Shown here piece after piece: positions 15,664 through 23,090 of a stretch of DNA of 23,090 nucleotides. Position 1 is the first letter of the stretch; every line of letters starts with the position of its first letter. The notes below the pieces were generated by a model. It was given only the letters and a program-made list of their open reading frames with translations, ran no database searches and was not told where the DNA came from. Source of the stretch: an uncultured Anaerococcus sp. (GTDB taxonomy: Bacteria; Bacillota; Clostridia; Tissierellales; Peptoniphilaceae). The stretch lies in the NCBI GenBank assembly GCA_943913325.1, contig CALTXP010000020.1, positions 1 to 23,090 of the forward strand, written 5' to 3'. The position numbers and the translations under genes were made by a program.

Positions 15664-15757
15664 AAAACCTCCTAAAACACTCTTATTTATATTTTACCAA
15701 ATTTTTAGTTATAATCACTAAATATATAAAAAATATCAGTAAATTCTATAATCTTGA

Positions 15758-15889
15758 GTAAATTTATATAGAACAATATTACTTTTACATCCAATATATA
15801 ATCTAGATAATGTAGTAGAATCTTTATTAGATAATCCTAATCAACTCTATATGTATTTTAAGCTCTTCATTGTTAATTGTAAAATATAG
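15758..15889 (+). pseudogene. Possible decayed gene fragment in a 500-base gene-poor stretch
   Basis: Between the cupin start (15663) and the ABC ATPase (16171) no intact gene is seen. A 43-codon open stretch lacking a start codon reads protein-like (NVVESLLDNPNQLYMYFKLF) before TAG at 15887. A terminator-like hairpin follows at 15947. This could be the remains of a gene that once preceded the ABC transporter, but I cannot assign a family and the A+T richness makes chance a real possibility. Confidence 0.25.
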
Positions 15890-15946
15890 ATTCGTCATTT
15901 GCTTTAACTCAGTTTAGTTTTTATAGATAAAAACATTGTACTAGTT

Positions 15947-15972
15947 AAGGTTTCAAATGACCTTTTCTTTTT
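15947..15972 (+). terminator. Orphan terminator-like hairpin
   Basis: AAGGTT (15947-15952) and GACCTT (15959-15964) form a six-pair stem (one G-U) with a six-base loop, followed by TTCTTTTT. No intact plus-strand gene precedes it. Confidence 0.5.
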
Positions 15973-16040
15973 ACACAATTATACGGACTCTATCAAATCG
16001 GGTGATATTTTCATAAAATTTCTATATGTAAATAAAAAGA

Positions 16041-16066
16041 TAATATTATAATTACTTATAATATTA
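16041..16066. repeat. Perfect 11-bp inverted repeat, all A/T
   Basis: TAATATTATAA (16041-16051), spacer TTAC, TTATAATATTA (16056-16066). On the minus strand it is followed by TCTTTTTATTT, so it could act as a weak minus-strand terminator; it may also be a protein site upstream of the ABC operon. Confidence 0.5.
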
Positions 16067-16130
16067 AAAAAACAGAAAATTTTACTATAAACTACTACGG
16101 TTTATAGGTATCGTCTTAAGTGATTATTTT

Positions 16131-16150
16131 GGTATAATAATCTATTATAC
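16131..16150 (+). promoter_or_regulatory. ABC operon promoter with operator-like palindrome
   Basis: TATAAT at 16133-16138 is a perfect -10 box. It lies in an inverted repeat, GTATAAT (16132-16138), AATCT, ATTATAC (16144-16150), which covers the -10 and the expected transcription start, a typical place for a TetR- or GntR-type repressor. The -35 is not clear. No intact regulator gene is next to it. Confidence 0.5.
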
Positions 16151-16170
16151 ATTAGTTAGAAAGGCTGAGT

Positions 16171-16872
16171 ATGACGTATATAGAATTAAATAATGTAACA
16201 AAAGAGTATAAATCTGGTAGAGATACTATAGTTGCAAATGATAATATAAGCTTTAGCTTGGATGAAGGTAAGATCTTAGTAATCGTCGGAGCATCTGGAG
16301 CTGGAAAGACAACTCTATTAAATATATTAGGTGGAATGGAAAAAGCTACGAGTGGGCAGATTTTAATAGATAATAAAGATTTAGCAAAACTTAACGAAAT
16401 GGAGCTTACTACTTATAGGCGTAATGAGGTAGGTTTTGTTTTTCAGCACTATAATCTTATTCCAAATCTTACAGCACTTGAAAATGTTGAACTTGCTAGT
16501 GAAATATCAGCTGATCCATTTAATGCAAGTGAAGTTCTAGCAAAGGTAGGCTTAAATAATAGGTCAGAGAACTTTCCAGCTCAATTATCAGGAGGAGAAC
16601 AACAAAGAGTAGCTATAGCTAGGGCTCTAGCTAAAAATCCAAAAATTTTATTGTGTGATGAGCCTACTGGTGCACTTGATTATGAAACTGGTAAAAATAT
16701 ACTAAAGCTCCTACAAGATGCTTCGCAAAAGATGGGAGCTACGGTTATAATAATAACTCACAATTCTCTTATAAAGCCGATGGCTGACTATGTGATAGAA
16801 TTAAGAGATGGTAAAGTCATAGAAGACAAGGCAAATATTAATCCAAAGCCAATTGAAAATATTGAGTGGTGA
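16171..16872 (+). CDS. ABC transporter ATPase, MacB/LolD family
   Basis: A 233-residue cytoplasmic ATPase that drives the permease encoded immediately downstream. Walker A GASGAGKTT is at residues 40-48, the Q-loop in VFQHYNLIPNLTALENV, the signature LSGGEQQRVAIARA near 139, Walker B ILLCDEPTGALD near 160, and the H-loop histidine in IIITHN. Spacing and length are those of the type VII (MacB/LolD/FtsE-like) group, which couples ATP hydrolysis to motion of extracytoplasmic domains rather than moving substrates through the membrane. The ribosome site is weak (GAAAGG). The permease starts four bases after its stop. Confidence 0.93.
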   Translation: MTYIELNNVTKEYKSGRDTIVANDNISFSLDEGKILVIVGASGAGKTTLLNILGGMEKATSGQILIDNKDLAKLNEMELTTYRRNEVGFVFQHYNLIPNLTALENVELASEISADPFNASEVLAKVGLNNRSENFPAQLSGGEQQRVAIARALAKNPKILLCDEPTGALDYETGKNILKLLQDASQKMGATVIIITHNSLIKPMADYVIELRDGKVIEDKANINPKPIENIEW

Positions 16873-16876
16873 TTTA

Positions 16877-19800
16877 GTGAAGAATACATATATAACCAAT
16901 ATTCTAAGGGATATAAAAAAAACAAGAGGAAAAGTGATCTCAATTGCTACTATGGTAGGATTAGCATCACTTGTAGTTGTTGCCCTATCAATTACAGGGG
17001 CAAGTATGAGAGAAACACTAGATAACTCCTTAAATACTTATGGCCATCCTGATATCATAGTAAGATCAACTTATGGTTTAGATTATGAAGATGAGATGAT
17101 TTTAAAAAGGGACTCTGATATAGAAAATATGACTATGGTTAAAACGAGTGATTTAATTGAGAATGAAAATCTTATTAGATTAAAGTCCTATAATAAATCT
17201 ATAGCTAAATCAGCAGTCATAAAAGGCAGAATGCCGGAGCATAAAAATGAAATAGCTCTTGATACAAGTTTATCAGATGATTATAAATTAGGAGATAAAT
17301 TAAAATTTTCCTATGTAGCAAATTCCAAGCTTAATGAGAATACTATGAACAATCTTTCTTATAAAGTAGTCGGATTTTTTAAAAGTTCCGATTATTTTAT
17401 GAAAGATATGAGAGAGATTTCATTTACTGCTAAAAAAGAGCTTAATGGCTATGGATATGTATTAGGTGAAAACTTTTCTACAGATAAATTTGGAGAAATT
17501 AATATTGTATATAAAAATACCAAGGGTCTTGATAAAAATTCTGATGAATATAAAGCTTTTGTTAACAAGAAACAGGAGAGTATTGAGGAGTCTATAGAAA
17601 ATAGACCACGTGAAGTTCTTAAAGATGTAAAAAAAGATGCCAATAAAAAATTGGATAAGGCTCAAAAAGATGTAAATGATGCAAAAAATCAATTAAATGA
17701 AGGTAAAGATAAATTAGATTCAACAAGAGCCAAGCTAGATCAAGGATATAGAGATTATGAGAATGGTAAAAAAACTTTAGATGACCAAATCACCAAGGGA
17801 AAAGTAGATCTAGAAAATACCAGAGTTGAGCTTATAGATGGTCAAAAAAAGCTTGATCAAGGCCGCACTGAATATGAACAAAATCTAAAAGAATACAATT
17901 CTGAAATAAAAACGATAGAAAATCAATTAAATAAAAAGCAAGAGGAATTAGAGACTGGAGAAGTTGAACTAAAAAGCGGTCAGGAAAAAATAAATAAAGT
18001 CTATGATAAATTAAATGCAGAGTTTTATCCTTATCGTCAAAAATTAAAAGAGAGCAAAGATAAGCTAGATAATATAAAAGTTGAAATAGATCAAAAATCA
18101 GAACAACTAGAAGAGCTTATAAAGCAAAAAGAAAATTCACCAGATGCTTCGTCAAATGTTAATGATCAAGATATTAATGCACTAAAAATTGAGTTAGATA
18201 ATGCAAGAGAAGAATATGAAAGCGCTCTATCAGACTATCAGACAAAAAGTGAAGATTTAGAAAATAAATATAAGGAAGAAAAAGAAAGTATTGATAAAAG
18301 TCAAGCAGAAATAGAACAAAAAAGACAAATATTAAATGATGGCTGGTCTAAGTTAAAATCGGGAGAAAATGAACTAGAAAATAAGAAAACTAGTGGCAAA
18401 GAGCAATTAGATAAGGCGCTTAATGAGATAAATCAAAAACAAGTTGATATAGATAAAGGATGGTCTAACTATAATATTGGTAAAAATAAGCTGGAAAATA
18501 GAGAGGCTGAAGGTAGAGAGGAACTAAAAAAATCTTATCAAAAACTTTTAGATGGTGAGGATGAATACCAAAATAATCATAAATATTTTAAAGAAAAAGA
18601 AACTAAGACTTTAGATGAAATCAAAGATGGACAAAAGGATATAGAAGAAAATAAAGATACTATAGTAAGGTTAAGTAATCCAGTTTATGAAATAGAAACG
18701 ATTTATGATAATCAGGGAATAAAGACTTACCAGCAAAATAGTCTAAATATGGATGAGCTAACAAAAGTATTTCCTACATTTTTTTATCTTGTAGCTATGC
18801 TTGTAACCATAACTACTATGAAACGCTATATAGATGAGCAAAGGGTGATAAATGGAACAATGAAGTCTTTAGGCTACACTGATAATCAAATCAGCCAAAG
18901 ATTTTATATATACGGAATAATACCAACACTAATAGGTTCGATAATAGGTGCTCTTATAGGTAGGTATCTAATAGCCAAAGTTATAATAGAGGCTTATTCT
19001 TCAGGATTTTCTAATCTGTCAATAGATTATGTAAATTCAATTCCTTATATATTTTTTGCAGTAATACTATCAACTGTTTTAATTGCTGTAACTATTTTTA
19101 TAACTTCAAATCAAACTGTAAAAGAGACACCTGCAAACTTACTAAGAGAAAAATCCCCAGATAGTGGTAAGAAGATTTTACTTGAAAAAATAAATCTTAT
19201 TTGGAAGAAAATATCCTTTATGCAAAAGATTAGCTTAAGAAATTTATTTAGGTATAAATCGAGGATGTTTATGACCCTATTTGGTGTAGGAGGATGTACA
19301 GCTCTCACATTTTTTGGATTTGCTATGATAGATTCCATAAAAGATACTGTTAATTTGCAACAAAATCAGATAAGTCATTATGATGTAATAGCTGTGGTAG
19401 ATGATAAAGCAAGTAATGATGATTTGAATAAATTCAAGAATTCTATCAAAAATTATCAATCTATGCCAATAAGATTTGAAGAAATGACTATTAAAACAAA
19501 TGGTGTAAAGCGTAAGTTAAATTTAGTAATTCCTGAAGATAATAATATTGATGACTTCTTTACCTTAAGAAGTCCAAAAAGGGATCCTATTGACTTAAAT
19601 GATGAACAAGCAGTTATTTCTGAGAAGGCATCAGATATTTTAAATATAAAGACTAATGAAAATCTAAGTATCGACTATCAGACAAAGAATTTTGATCTGC
19701 CAATATCGTCTATAATAGAGAATTATACTGGTGATTATATCTTCATTAGTAAAGATGAATTCAAAAAAATAGTGGGCAAGTCTCCGCATACTAATGCTTA

Positions 19801-20317
19801 CTATCTAAGAGGAAATGCTAATAAGATTATAAAAACTATTGAAAATGAATCTGCTGTAAATTCCATAATTAATGCAAGCGTAATATATGCATCTATGGAT
19901 GTACTCATGGGTAATCTTAATATTGTAATAGCTGTTATTACATTAATTTCAGTATTGCTTGCTTTAGTAGTCTTATATAATTTAATAAATATCAATGTAA
20001 GTGAAAGAAAAAGAGAGCTTGCGACCATAAAAGTTTTAGGATTTTATCCAAAAGAAGTAACAAGATATATTTTTAGAGAGGTTTTCTTGCTAACATTACT
20101 TGGTATAATTATAGGATATGGTTTAGGTTATGCAATGTTTAGGTATATAATCTATGTAGTGGCACCAGAGAATATATTATTATCATACAGGGTTCATACA
20201 AATTCATTTCTAATAAGTGGACTAATCACAATAGCAATTTCGATAGTTTTATTATTTGTGGTTCATAAAAAGCTTAAGAAAATTGACATGGCAGAAGCTA
20301 TGAGCAGTGGAGAGTAA
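16877..20317 (+). CDS. FtsX/MacB-like ABC permease with a long extracytoplasmic coiled coil
   Basis: About 1146 residues. Start GTG at 16877 is preferred: GGTGAT precedes it by three bases as in rodA, and TTG codons at 16853 and 16862 lie inside the ATPase gene without ribosome sites. Topology from hydrophobicity: TM1 about 20-41; a large outer domain with a Lys/Glu/Asp-rich coiled coil at about 245-604, rich in repeats such as KLDQGYRDYENGKKTLDD and DKGWSNYNIGKNKLENRE; TM2-4 about 630-743; then a second FtsX block with TM5 about 797-818, an outer domain of roughly 195 residues, and TM6-8 about 1014-1128 with the family motif SERKRELATIKVLGF. With the ATPase it forms a complete two-gene transporter. 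Possible roles are surface-protein or lipid handling, peptide resistance or control of a cell-wall enzyme; sequence does not decide. Confidence 0.9.
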   Translation: MKNTYITNILRDIKKTRGKVISIATMVGLASLVVVALSITGASMRETLDNSLNTYGHPDIIVRSTYGLDYEDEMILKRDSDIENMTMVKTSDLIENENLIRLKSYNKSIAKSAVIKGRMPEHKNEIALDTSLSDDYKLGDKLKFSYVANSKLNENTMNNLSYKVVGFFKSSDYFMKDMREISFTAKKELNGYGYVLGENFSTDKFGEINIVYKNTKGLDKNSDEYKAFVNKKQESIEESIENRPREVLKDVKKDANKKLDKAQKDVNDAKNQLNEGKDKLDSTRAKLDQGYRDYENGKKTLDDQITKGKVDLENTRVELIDGQKKLDQGRTEYEQNLKEYNSEIKTIENQLNKKQEELETGEVELKSGQEKINKVYDKLNAEFYPYRQKLKESKDKLDNIKVEIDQKSEQLEELIKQKENSPDASSNVNDQDINALKIELDNAREEYESALSDYQTKSEDLENKYKEEKESIDKSQAEIEQKRQILNDGWSKLKSGENELENKKTSGKEQLDKALNEINQKQVDIDKGWSNYNIGKNKLENREAEGREELKKSYQKLLDGEDEYQNNHKYFKEKETKTLDEIKDGQKDIEENKDTIVRLSNPVYEIETIYDNQGIKTYQQNSLNMDELTKVFPTFFYLVAMLVTITTMKRYIDEQRVINGTMKSLGYTDNQISQRFYIYGIIPTLIGSIIGALIGRYLIAKVIIEAYSSGFSNLSIDYVNSIPYIFFAVILSTVLIAVTIFITSNQTVKETPANLLREKSPDSGKKILLEKINLIWKKISFMQKISLRNLFRYKSRMFMTLFGVGGCTALTFFGFAMIDSIKDTVNLQQNQISHYDVIAVVDDKASNDDLNKFKNSIKNYQSMPIRFEEMTIKTNGVKRKLNLVIPEDNNIDDFFTLRSPKRDPIDLNDEQAVISEKASDILNIKTNENLSIDYQTKNFDLPISSIIENYTGDYIFISKDEFKKIVGKSPHTNAYYLRGNANKIIKTIENESAVNSIINASVIYASMDVLMGNLNIVIAVITLISVLLALVVLYNLININVSERKRELATIKVLGFYPKEVTRYIFREVFLLTLLGIIIGYGLGYAMFRYIIYVVAPENILLSYRVHTNSFLISGLITIAISIVLLFVVHKKLKKIDMAEAMSSGE

Positions 20318-20340
20318 AACAGGGCCTTGGCCTTGTTTTT
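20318..20340 (+). terminator. Terminator after the permease
   Basis: AACAGGGCC and GGCCTTGTT form a stem (inner pairs open to give a loop) directly after the TAA, then TTTTT. The core CAGGGC...GCCTTG-T5 recurs at 21069-21090 before the second phosphatase. Confidence 0.85.
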
Positions 20341-20381
20341 ACTTATAAATTTTAAAAGGATAGAAAGGATAAGGATCTATA

Positions 20382-20951
20382 ATGAAAATTATTTTAGTTA
20401 GACATGGCCTAAGTGAAGCAAATATAGGAAGGTATTATTCACTTGATGATACAAAATTAGATAAAAACGGATATGAAATTTTAGATAAGACAAGTAAAAA
20501 CTTAGAAAAATATGACATAGATCATGTTTATACTTCTAATTTATTACGTAGTCAACAAACAGCAAAAAGGCTTGGCTTTAATGATTTTACGATTGATGCT
20601 AGACTAAATGAATTAGATTTTGGAAATTTTAAGGGAAAACTTTTTGAGGATATGAAAAAAGAAGAAGCCCAATTTTTTAAAGAAAAAGAAAAGGATGTTT
20701 TTAATGTTAAATATCCAGATGGTGAGTCTAGAGTTGATCTTATAAAAAGGACTAGCGAATTTTTAGATGAACTTGTAAAAAAAGATGAAAATGCTCTTTG
20801 TGTTTCACACTGTATAGCTATTAAATCAACACTATTTTGGATATTAAAAGATTTAGAGGACTGGGATAGCTTTTGGCTTGAAAATGGTTCCATAACAGTA
20901 TTTAATATTAGTAATGGCAAAAAAGTAATAGAAGCTATAAATATTTTATAA
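20382..20951 (+). CDS. Histidine phosphatase (phosphoglycerate mutase-like), copy 1
   Basis: A 189-residue cytosolic phosphatase of the histidine phosphatase superfamily. LVRHGLSEAN carries the phospho-accepting His8 in the RHG motif; YTSNLLRSQQTA is the conserved S-x-L-x-R-(A)-x-x-TA region; LNELDFGNFKG holds the acid glutamate; ALCVSHCIAIK holds the second histidine. The size suits the CobC/GpmB/PhoE branch rather than true 2,3-BPG-dependent mutase (about 230-250 residues). Substrate unknown. ATG at 20382 follows AAGGATC, close to a ribosome site. A paralogue of equal length, gapless and about half identical by eye, lies 164 bases downstream. Confidence 0.87.
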   Translation: MKIILVRHGLSEANIGRYYSLDDTKLDKNGYEILDKTSKNLEKYDIDHVYTSNLLRSQQTAKRLGFNDFTIDARLNELDFGNFKGKLFEDMKKEEAQFFKEKEKDVFNVKYPDGESRVDLIKRTSEFLDELVKKDENALCVSHCIAIKSTLFWILKDLEDWDSFWLENGSITVFNISNGKKVIEAINIL

Positions 20952-20963
20952 AAATATAAAAAA

Positions 20964-21091
20964 CTGGGTTTATTTTGCTCTAAATTAGGTATATATTATA
21001 TATAGAAACTAATAATTTAAAATTAGCGAACCCCAGCACCTTATAATTAGGTGCAAGTATACTCAAATCAGGGCTATTGCCTTGTTTTTTT
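20964..21091 (+). ncRNA. Candidate structured leader RNA before histidine phosphatase 2
   Basis: Three consecutive hairpins fill most of the intergenic space. A long imperfect arm pairs CTGGG-TT (20964-20970) with AA-CCCAG (21029-21036, one bulge), GCT/AGC (20977-20979 with 21025-21027) and AAATTA/TAATTT (20982-20987 with 21013-21018). Next GCACCT (21036-21041) pairs perfectly with AGGTGC (21049-21054). Last is the terminator at 21069. The gene begins 24 bases later, the layout of a terminating riboswitch or attenuator. TTGCTC (20975-20980) with TATATA around 20997-21004 could also be a promoter giving only the shorter leader. I recognise no known class. Confidence 0.4.
21069..21091 (+). terminator. 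Terminator-like hairpin before histidine phosphatase 2
   Basis: CAGGGC (21069-21074), loop TATT, GCCTTG (21079-21084) with one G-U, then seven T (21085-21091). The ribosome site AAGGAG of the next gene is only about 15 bases away, so the hairpin must be passed for that gene to be read unless a promoter lies within. Confidence 0.8.
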
Positions 21092-21115
21092 ATGAAAAGG
21101 ATATAAGGAGATTAT

Positions 21116-21685
21116 ATGAAAATTATTTTAGTAAGACATGGTGTAAGCGCGGCAAACATTACAAAGCAAGATTCATCAAACGATGTAGATTCTAATAAGA
21201 GTGGCTTTAATGTACTTCTTAAAACTCGTCGTAGTTTAGAGAAATTTAATATTGACCATGTTTATTCTTCAAGTCTTAAAGAAGCAAAACAAACTGCAGA
21301 TATGCTTGGATTTAAAGATTATACAGTTGATGAAAGATTAGATGAATTAGATCTTGGATCATATAAAGGTGAGTTATATGAACAATTTCAAAGTAAATAT
21401 GCAGAATTTGTAAACCAACATCAAGATGATGCTGCAAGTATAAAATTCCCTGGAGAAGAAAGTAGAGAAGATCTTATAAAAAGAACTAGCGAATTTTTAG
21501 ACGAGTTAGTAGAAAAAGGAGAAGATGCACTTTGTATTAGTCATAACCTTACAATAAGAGCAGCTTTATTTTGGATACTTGAAGATACAAAAAACTTTGA
21601 TAACTTTTGGATTGAAAATGGAGCTGTAACAGTATTTGATATTAAAGATGGCAAGAAGCTTATAGAAAGTATCAACGTACTATGA
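21116..21685 (+). CDS. Histidine phosphatase (phosphoglycerate mutase-like), copy 2
   Basis: A 189-residue paralogue of the upstream gene with the same layout: LVRHGVSAAN (His8), YSSSLKEAKQTA, LDELDLGSYKG, and ALCISHNLTIR with the second histidine. Both share an almost unchanged DLIKRTSEFLDELV segment and FW(L/I)ENG..TVF near the end. The basic residue after S-x-L differs (LLRS in copy 1, LKEA here), which may mean a changed substrate pocket. AAGGAG precedes the ATG. Its stop overlaps the ATG of the nuclease gene (ATGA), linking it in translation to the YhaO/YhaN-like pair. Substrate unknown. Confidence 0.87.
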   Translation: MKIILVRHGVSAANITKQDSSNDVDSNKSGFNVLLKTRRSLEKFNIDHVYSSSLKEAKQTADMLGFKDYTVDERLDELDLGSYKGELYEQFQSKYAEFVNQHQDDAASIKFPGEESREDLIKRTSEFLDELVEKGEDALCISHNLTIRAALFWILEDTKNFDNFWIENGAVTVFDIKDGKKLIESINVL

Positions 21686-22692
21686 GATTTATCCACCTTG
21701 CAGATGTGCATTTGGCGGATAATTCAACTTTTGATAGATCATTAGGACATATAATTAGAGAAAATACTTGGAAGTCCTTTGAACAAATATTTATAGATAA
21801 CAAAGATACAGACTTTGCTTTAATTGCAGGAGACCTTTTTGAAAGGTCTTTTTTCTCATCTAAGGATTTCAAAAATTTATTTAGAATTTTTGAAAATTAT
21901 GGTAAAGATATATATTATGTTACAGGAAATCATGATTATTTTGATGATTTTAATACATTTTTTTTAAATAGTAAGCCAAATAATCTTCATATTTTTACTG
22001 AAGATAGCTTATCACTTTTTGAGAAGGATGGCATTAGAGTTTATGGTCTCTCCTACAAAGATAGGATTTATAAGAAAGATTTTGATTATGATATAAGTTT
22101 AGATAAGGATTTTTTTAATATATTACTAGCTCATGGAGATCTTTCTTTAAGTAAAACAAATTATTTGGACTTAGATGCAAATAAAATTAATCAGATAGGA
22201 TTTGACTATGTAGCTTTAGGTCATATTCATAAAGCATCAAATATTTATAATATATATTATTCAGGAAGCATAGAACCGCATGATTTTTCAGATACTTATG
22301 ATTATGGATATATCCTTTATGAAAATGGTCAAGTTTCTCAAATTGACTCATCACTTATGAGTTTTTCATCCATAGATATAGATACTAAGGAATTTGACAA
22401 TGTTGATGAGATTACTAATAAGATCAATGCATCTTTATCAGATAAAGTTAATTTTGTAAGAATTAATCTTGAAGCTAATGAAGATTTAAATATTAATAAA
22501 ATAAAGAAAAATCTAAATGCTACTTACACATCTATAAAGCTAAGCTCTAGGGGAAATTTTGATAATATAGCAAAACTTTATCCAAATTCTTTGTTATCAA
22601 AATTTGAAGATAAGTTCAAAGATGATATTGATCCAATAAAAAATAGAGCTAGAGATGTTGGTCTAGAGGCCATCTTAAGGAGCAAGAAATGA
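21682..22692 (+). CDS. SbcD/YhaO-like metallophosphoesterase, putative DNA exonuclease
   Basis: A 336-residue protein of the calcineurin-like phosphoesterase superfamily, Mre11/SbcD branch. Metal-binding motifs in order: LADVHLAD (Asp8, His10), IAGDLFER (Asp51), VTGNHDYF (Asn83, His84), LLAHGDLSL and VALGHIHKA. YYSGSIEPHDFSDT matches the capping region seen in SbcD/YhaO. It is shorter than B. subtilis YhaO (about 400), mainly at the C-terminus, where residues about 240-336 probably bind the partner ATPase. The next gene encodes that ATPase and overlaps by four bases (ATGA). Together they likely form an Mre11-Rad50-type DNA-end processing complex; this is inferred from family and context. Confidence 0.88.
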   Translation: MRFIHLADVHLADNSTFDRSLGHIIRENTWKSFEQIFIDNKDTDFALIAGDLFERSFFSSKDFKNLFRIFENYGKDIYYVTGNHDYFDDFNTFFLNSKPNNLHIFTEDSLSLFEKDGIRVYGLSYKDRIYKKDFDYDISLDKDFFNILLAHGDLSLSKTNYLDLDANKINQIGFDYVALGHIHKASNIYNIYYSGSIEPHDFSDTYDYGYILYENGQVSQIDSSLMSFSSIDIDTKEFDNVDEITNKINASLSDKVNFVRINLEANEDLNINKIKKNLNATYTSIKLSSRGNFDNIAKLYPNSLLSKFEDKFKDDIDPIKNRARDVGLEAILRSKK

Positions 22693-23090
22693 CAGTTTCA
22701 ATTAAAAAATTATATCTTACTTCTTTTGGTCAATTTGAAAACACTAGTATTGATTTAGAAAATGGTTTCAATCTCATATATGGCAAAAATGAGTCAGGGA
22801 AATCAACTATAACTAGCTTTATAGAAGGTATTCTCTATGGATTCGATGAAGGAAGTCGTGTCCGTCACTTTAATAAAAAGCAAGAAATATATAGGCCGAT
22901 TAATTCTTATAAATATGCTGGTTATGCTATTTTCTCTAAGAATGGAAAAGATTATAGAGTTAGTAGAAATTTTGACGATGGAGCTTATGAAATATATGAT
23001 TTTTCTGTAAATGAAGCTATGAAAGTAAAAGAATCTAACTTAAATTATCCAGGAGAATTTCTACTTGACTTAGAATATGAACTTTATAAA
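22689..23090 (+). CDS. YhaN/SbcC-like AAA ATPase, N-terminal fragment
   Basis: Open to the right edge; 134 codons are visible. It begins MTVSIKKLYLTSFGQFENTS, the usual opening of Rad50/SbcC/YhaN proteins, with the P-loop YGKNESGKSTI near residue 37, then a GILYGF and IYRPINSYKYAGYAIF region typical of YhaN (Mg-facing strands of the head domain). AAGGAG (22678-22683) lies just upstream and the ATG overlaps the stop of the nuclease gene. The full protein should have a long coiled coil and a C-terminal Walker B half outside the window. Confidence 0.88.
   Translation, partial: MTVSIKKLYLTSFGQFENTSIDLENGFNLIYGKNESGKSTITSFIEGILYGFDEGSRVRHFNKKQEIYRPINSYKYAGYAIFSKNGKDYRVSRNFDDGAYEIYDFSVNEAMKVKESNLNYPGEFLLDLEYELYK

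Noticed and set aside
17610..18690. Coiled-coil part of the permease as a separate SMC or SbcC-like protein
   Set aside because: It is continuous in frame with membrane segments on both sides and has no ATP-binding motifs.
20552..20920. 122-codon minus-strand open frame opposite histidine phosphatase 1
   Set aside because: Ser/Phe-rich complement of Lys/Glu-rich coding sequence; the plus-strand gene has all family motifs.
20382..21685. Calling the two histidine phosphatases true phosphoglycerate mutases (gpmA)
   Set aside because: At 189 residues they lack the extra segments of dPGM, although the RHG and second-histidine motifs are shared.

Overview
The window looks like chromosome from an AT-rich anaerobic Firmicute. 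The gene families (a V-type ATP synthase, a stand-alone BioY, a glycolytic cluster joined to secG-rnr-smpB, very A+T-rich codon choice) fit Peptoniphilaceae such as Anaerococcus or relatives. That placement is an inference; no rRNA or other marker is present.

Layout. 1-185: 3' end of a V-type ATP synthase subunit D gene, then a terminator. 315-2775: a bioY-bioD-bioA operon (biotin-family importer plus two biotin-pathway enzymes, without bioB or bioF), closed by a terminator at 2828-2872. 2873-3213 has no convincing gene but contains a large imperfect palindrome. 3214-4398 (minus): rodA-type SEDS glycosyltransferase, divergent from the next group. 4493-7375: a tightly overlapping run nth - HAD phosphatase - trmL - trxB; nth appears to start at a rare ATT codon. 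7439-11791: gap-pgk-tpiA-eno, the lower glycolytic enzymes without a phosphoglycerate mutase, with a dyad over the gap promoter and a terminator between gap and pgk. 11965-14791: secG, rnr, smpB (export, RNA decay, trans-translation), again with a terminator between secG and rnr. 14878-15351: a small unrecognised secreted or membrane-anchored protein. 15378-15663 (minus): a cupin gene broken by a frameshift. About 500 bases to 16170 hold only decayed sequence, hairpins and a promoter with an operator-like palindrome. 16171-20317: a MacB/LolD-type ABC ATPase and a large FtsX-like permease with a roughly 360-residue coiled coil outside the membrane. 20382-21685: two tandem paralogous histidine phosphatases, each preceded by a near-identical terminator hairpin, the second also by a longer structured leader. 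21682-23090: a YhaO/SbcD-like nuclease and the start of a YhaN/SbcC-like ATPase, translationally coupled to the second phosphatase.

Most genes are housekeeping. The points most worth a second look are intercistronic terminators sitting directly against the next gene's ribosome binding site, the ATT start of nth, the structured leader before the second phosphatase and its tandem duplication, the coiled-coil permease, and the frameshifted cupin. I saw no CRISPR array, tRNA, rRNA, intact insertion sequence or prophage. I found no clearly novel defence or mobile system.
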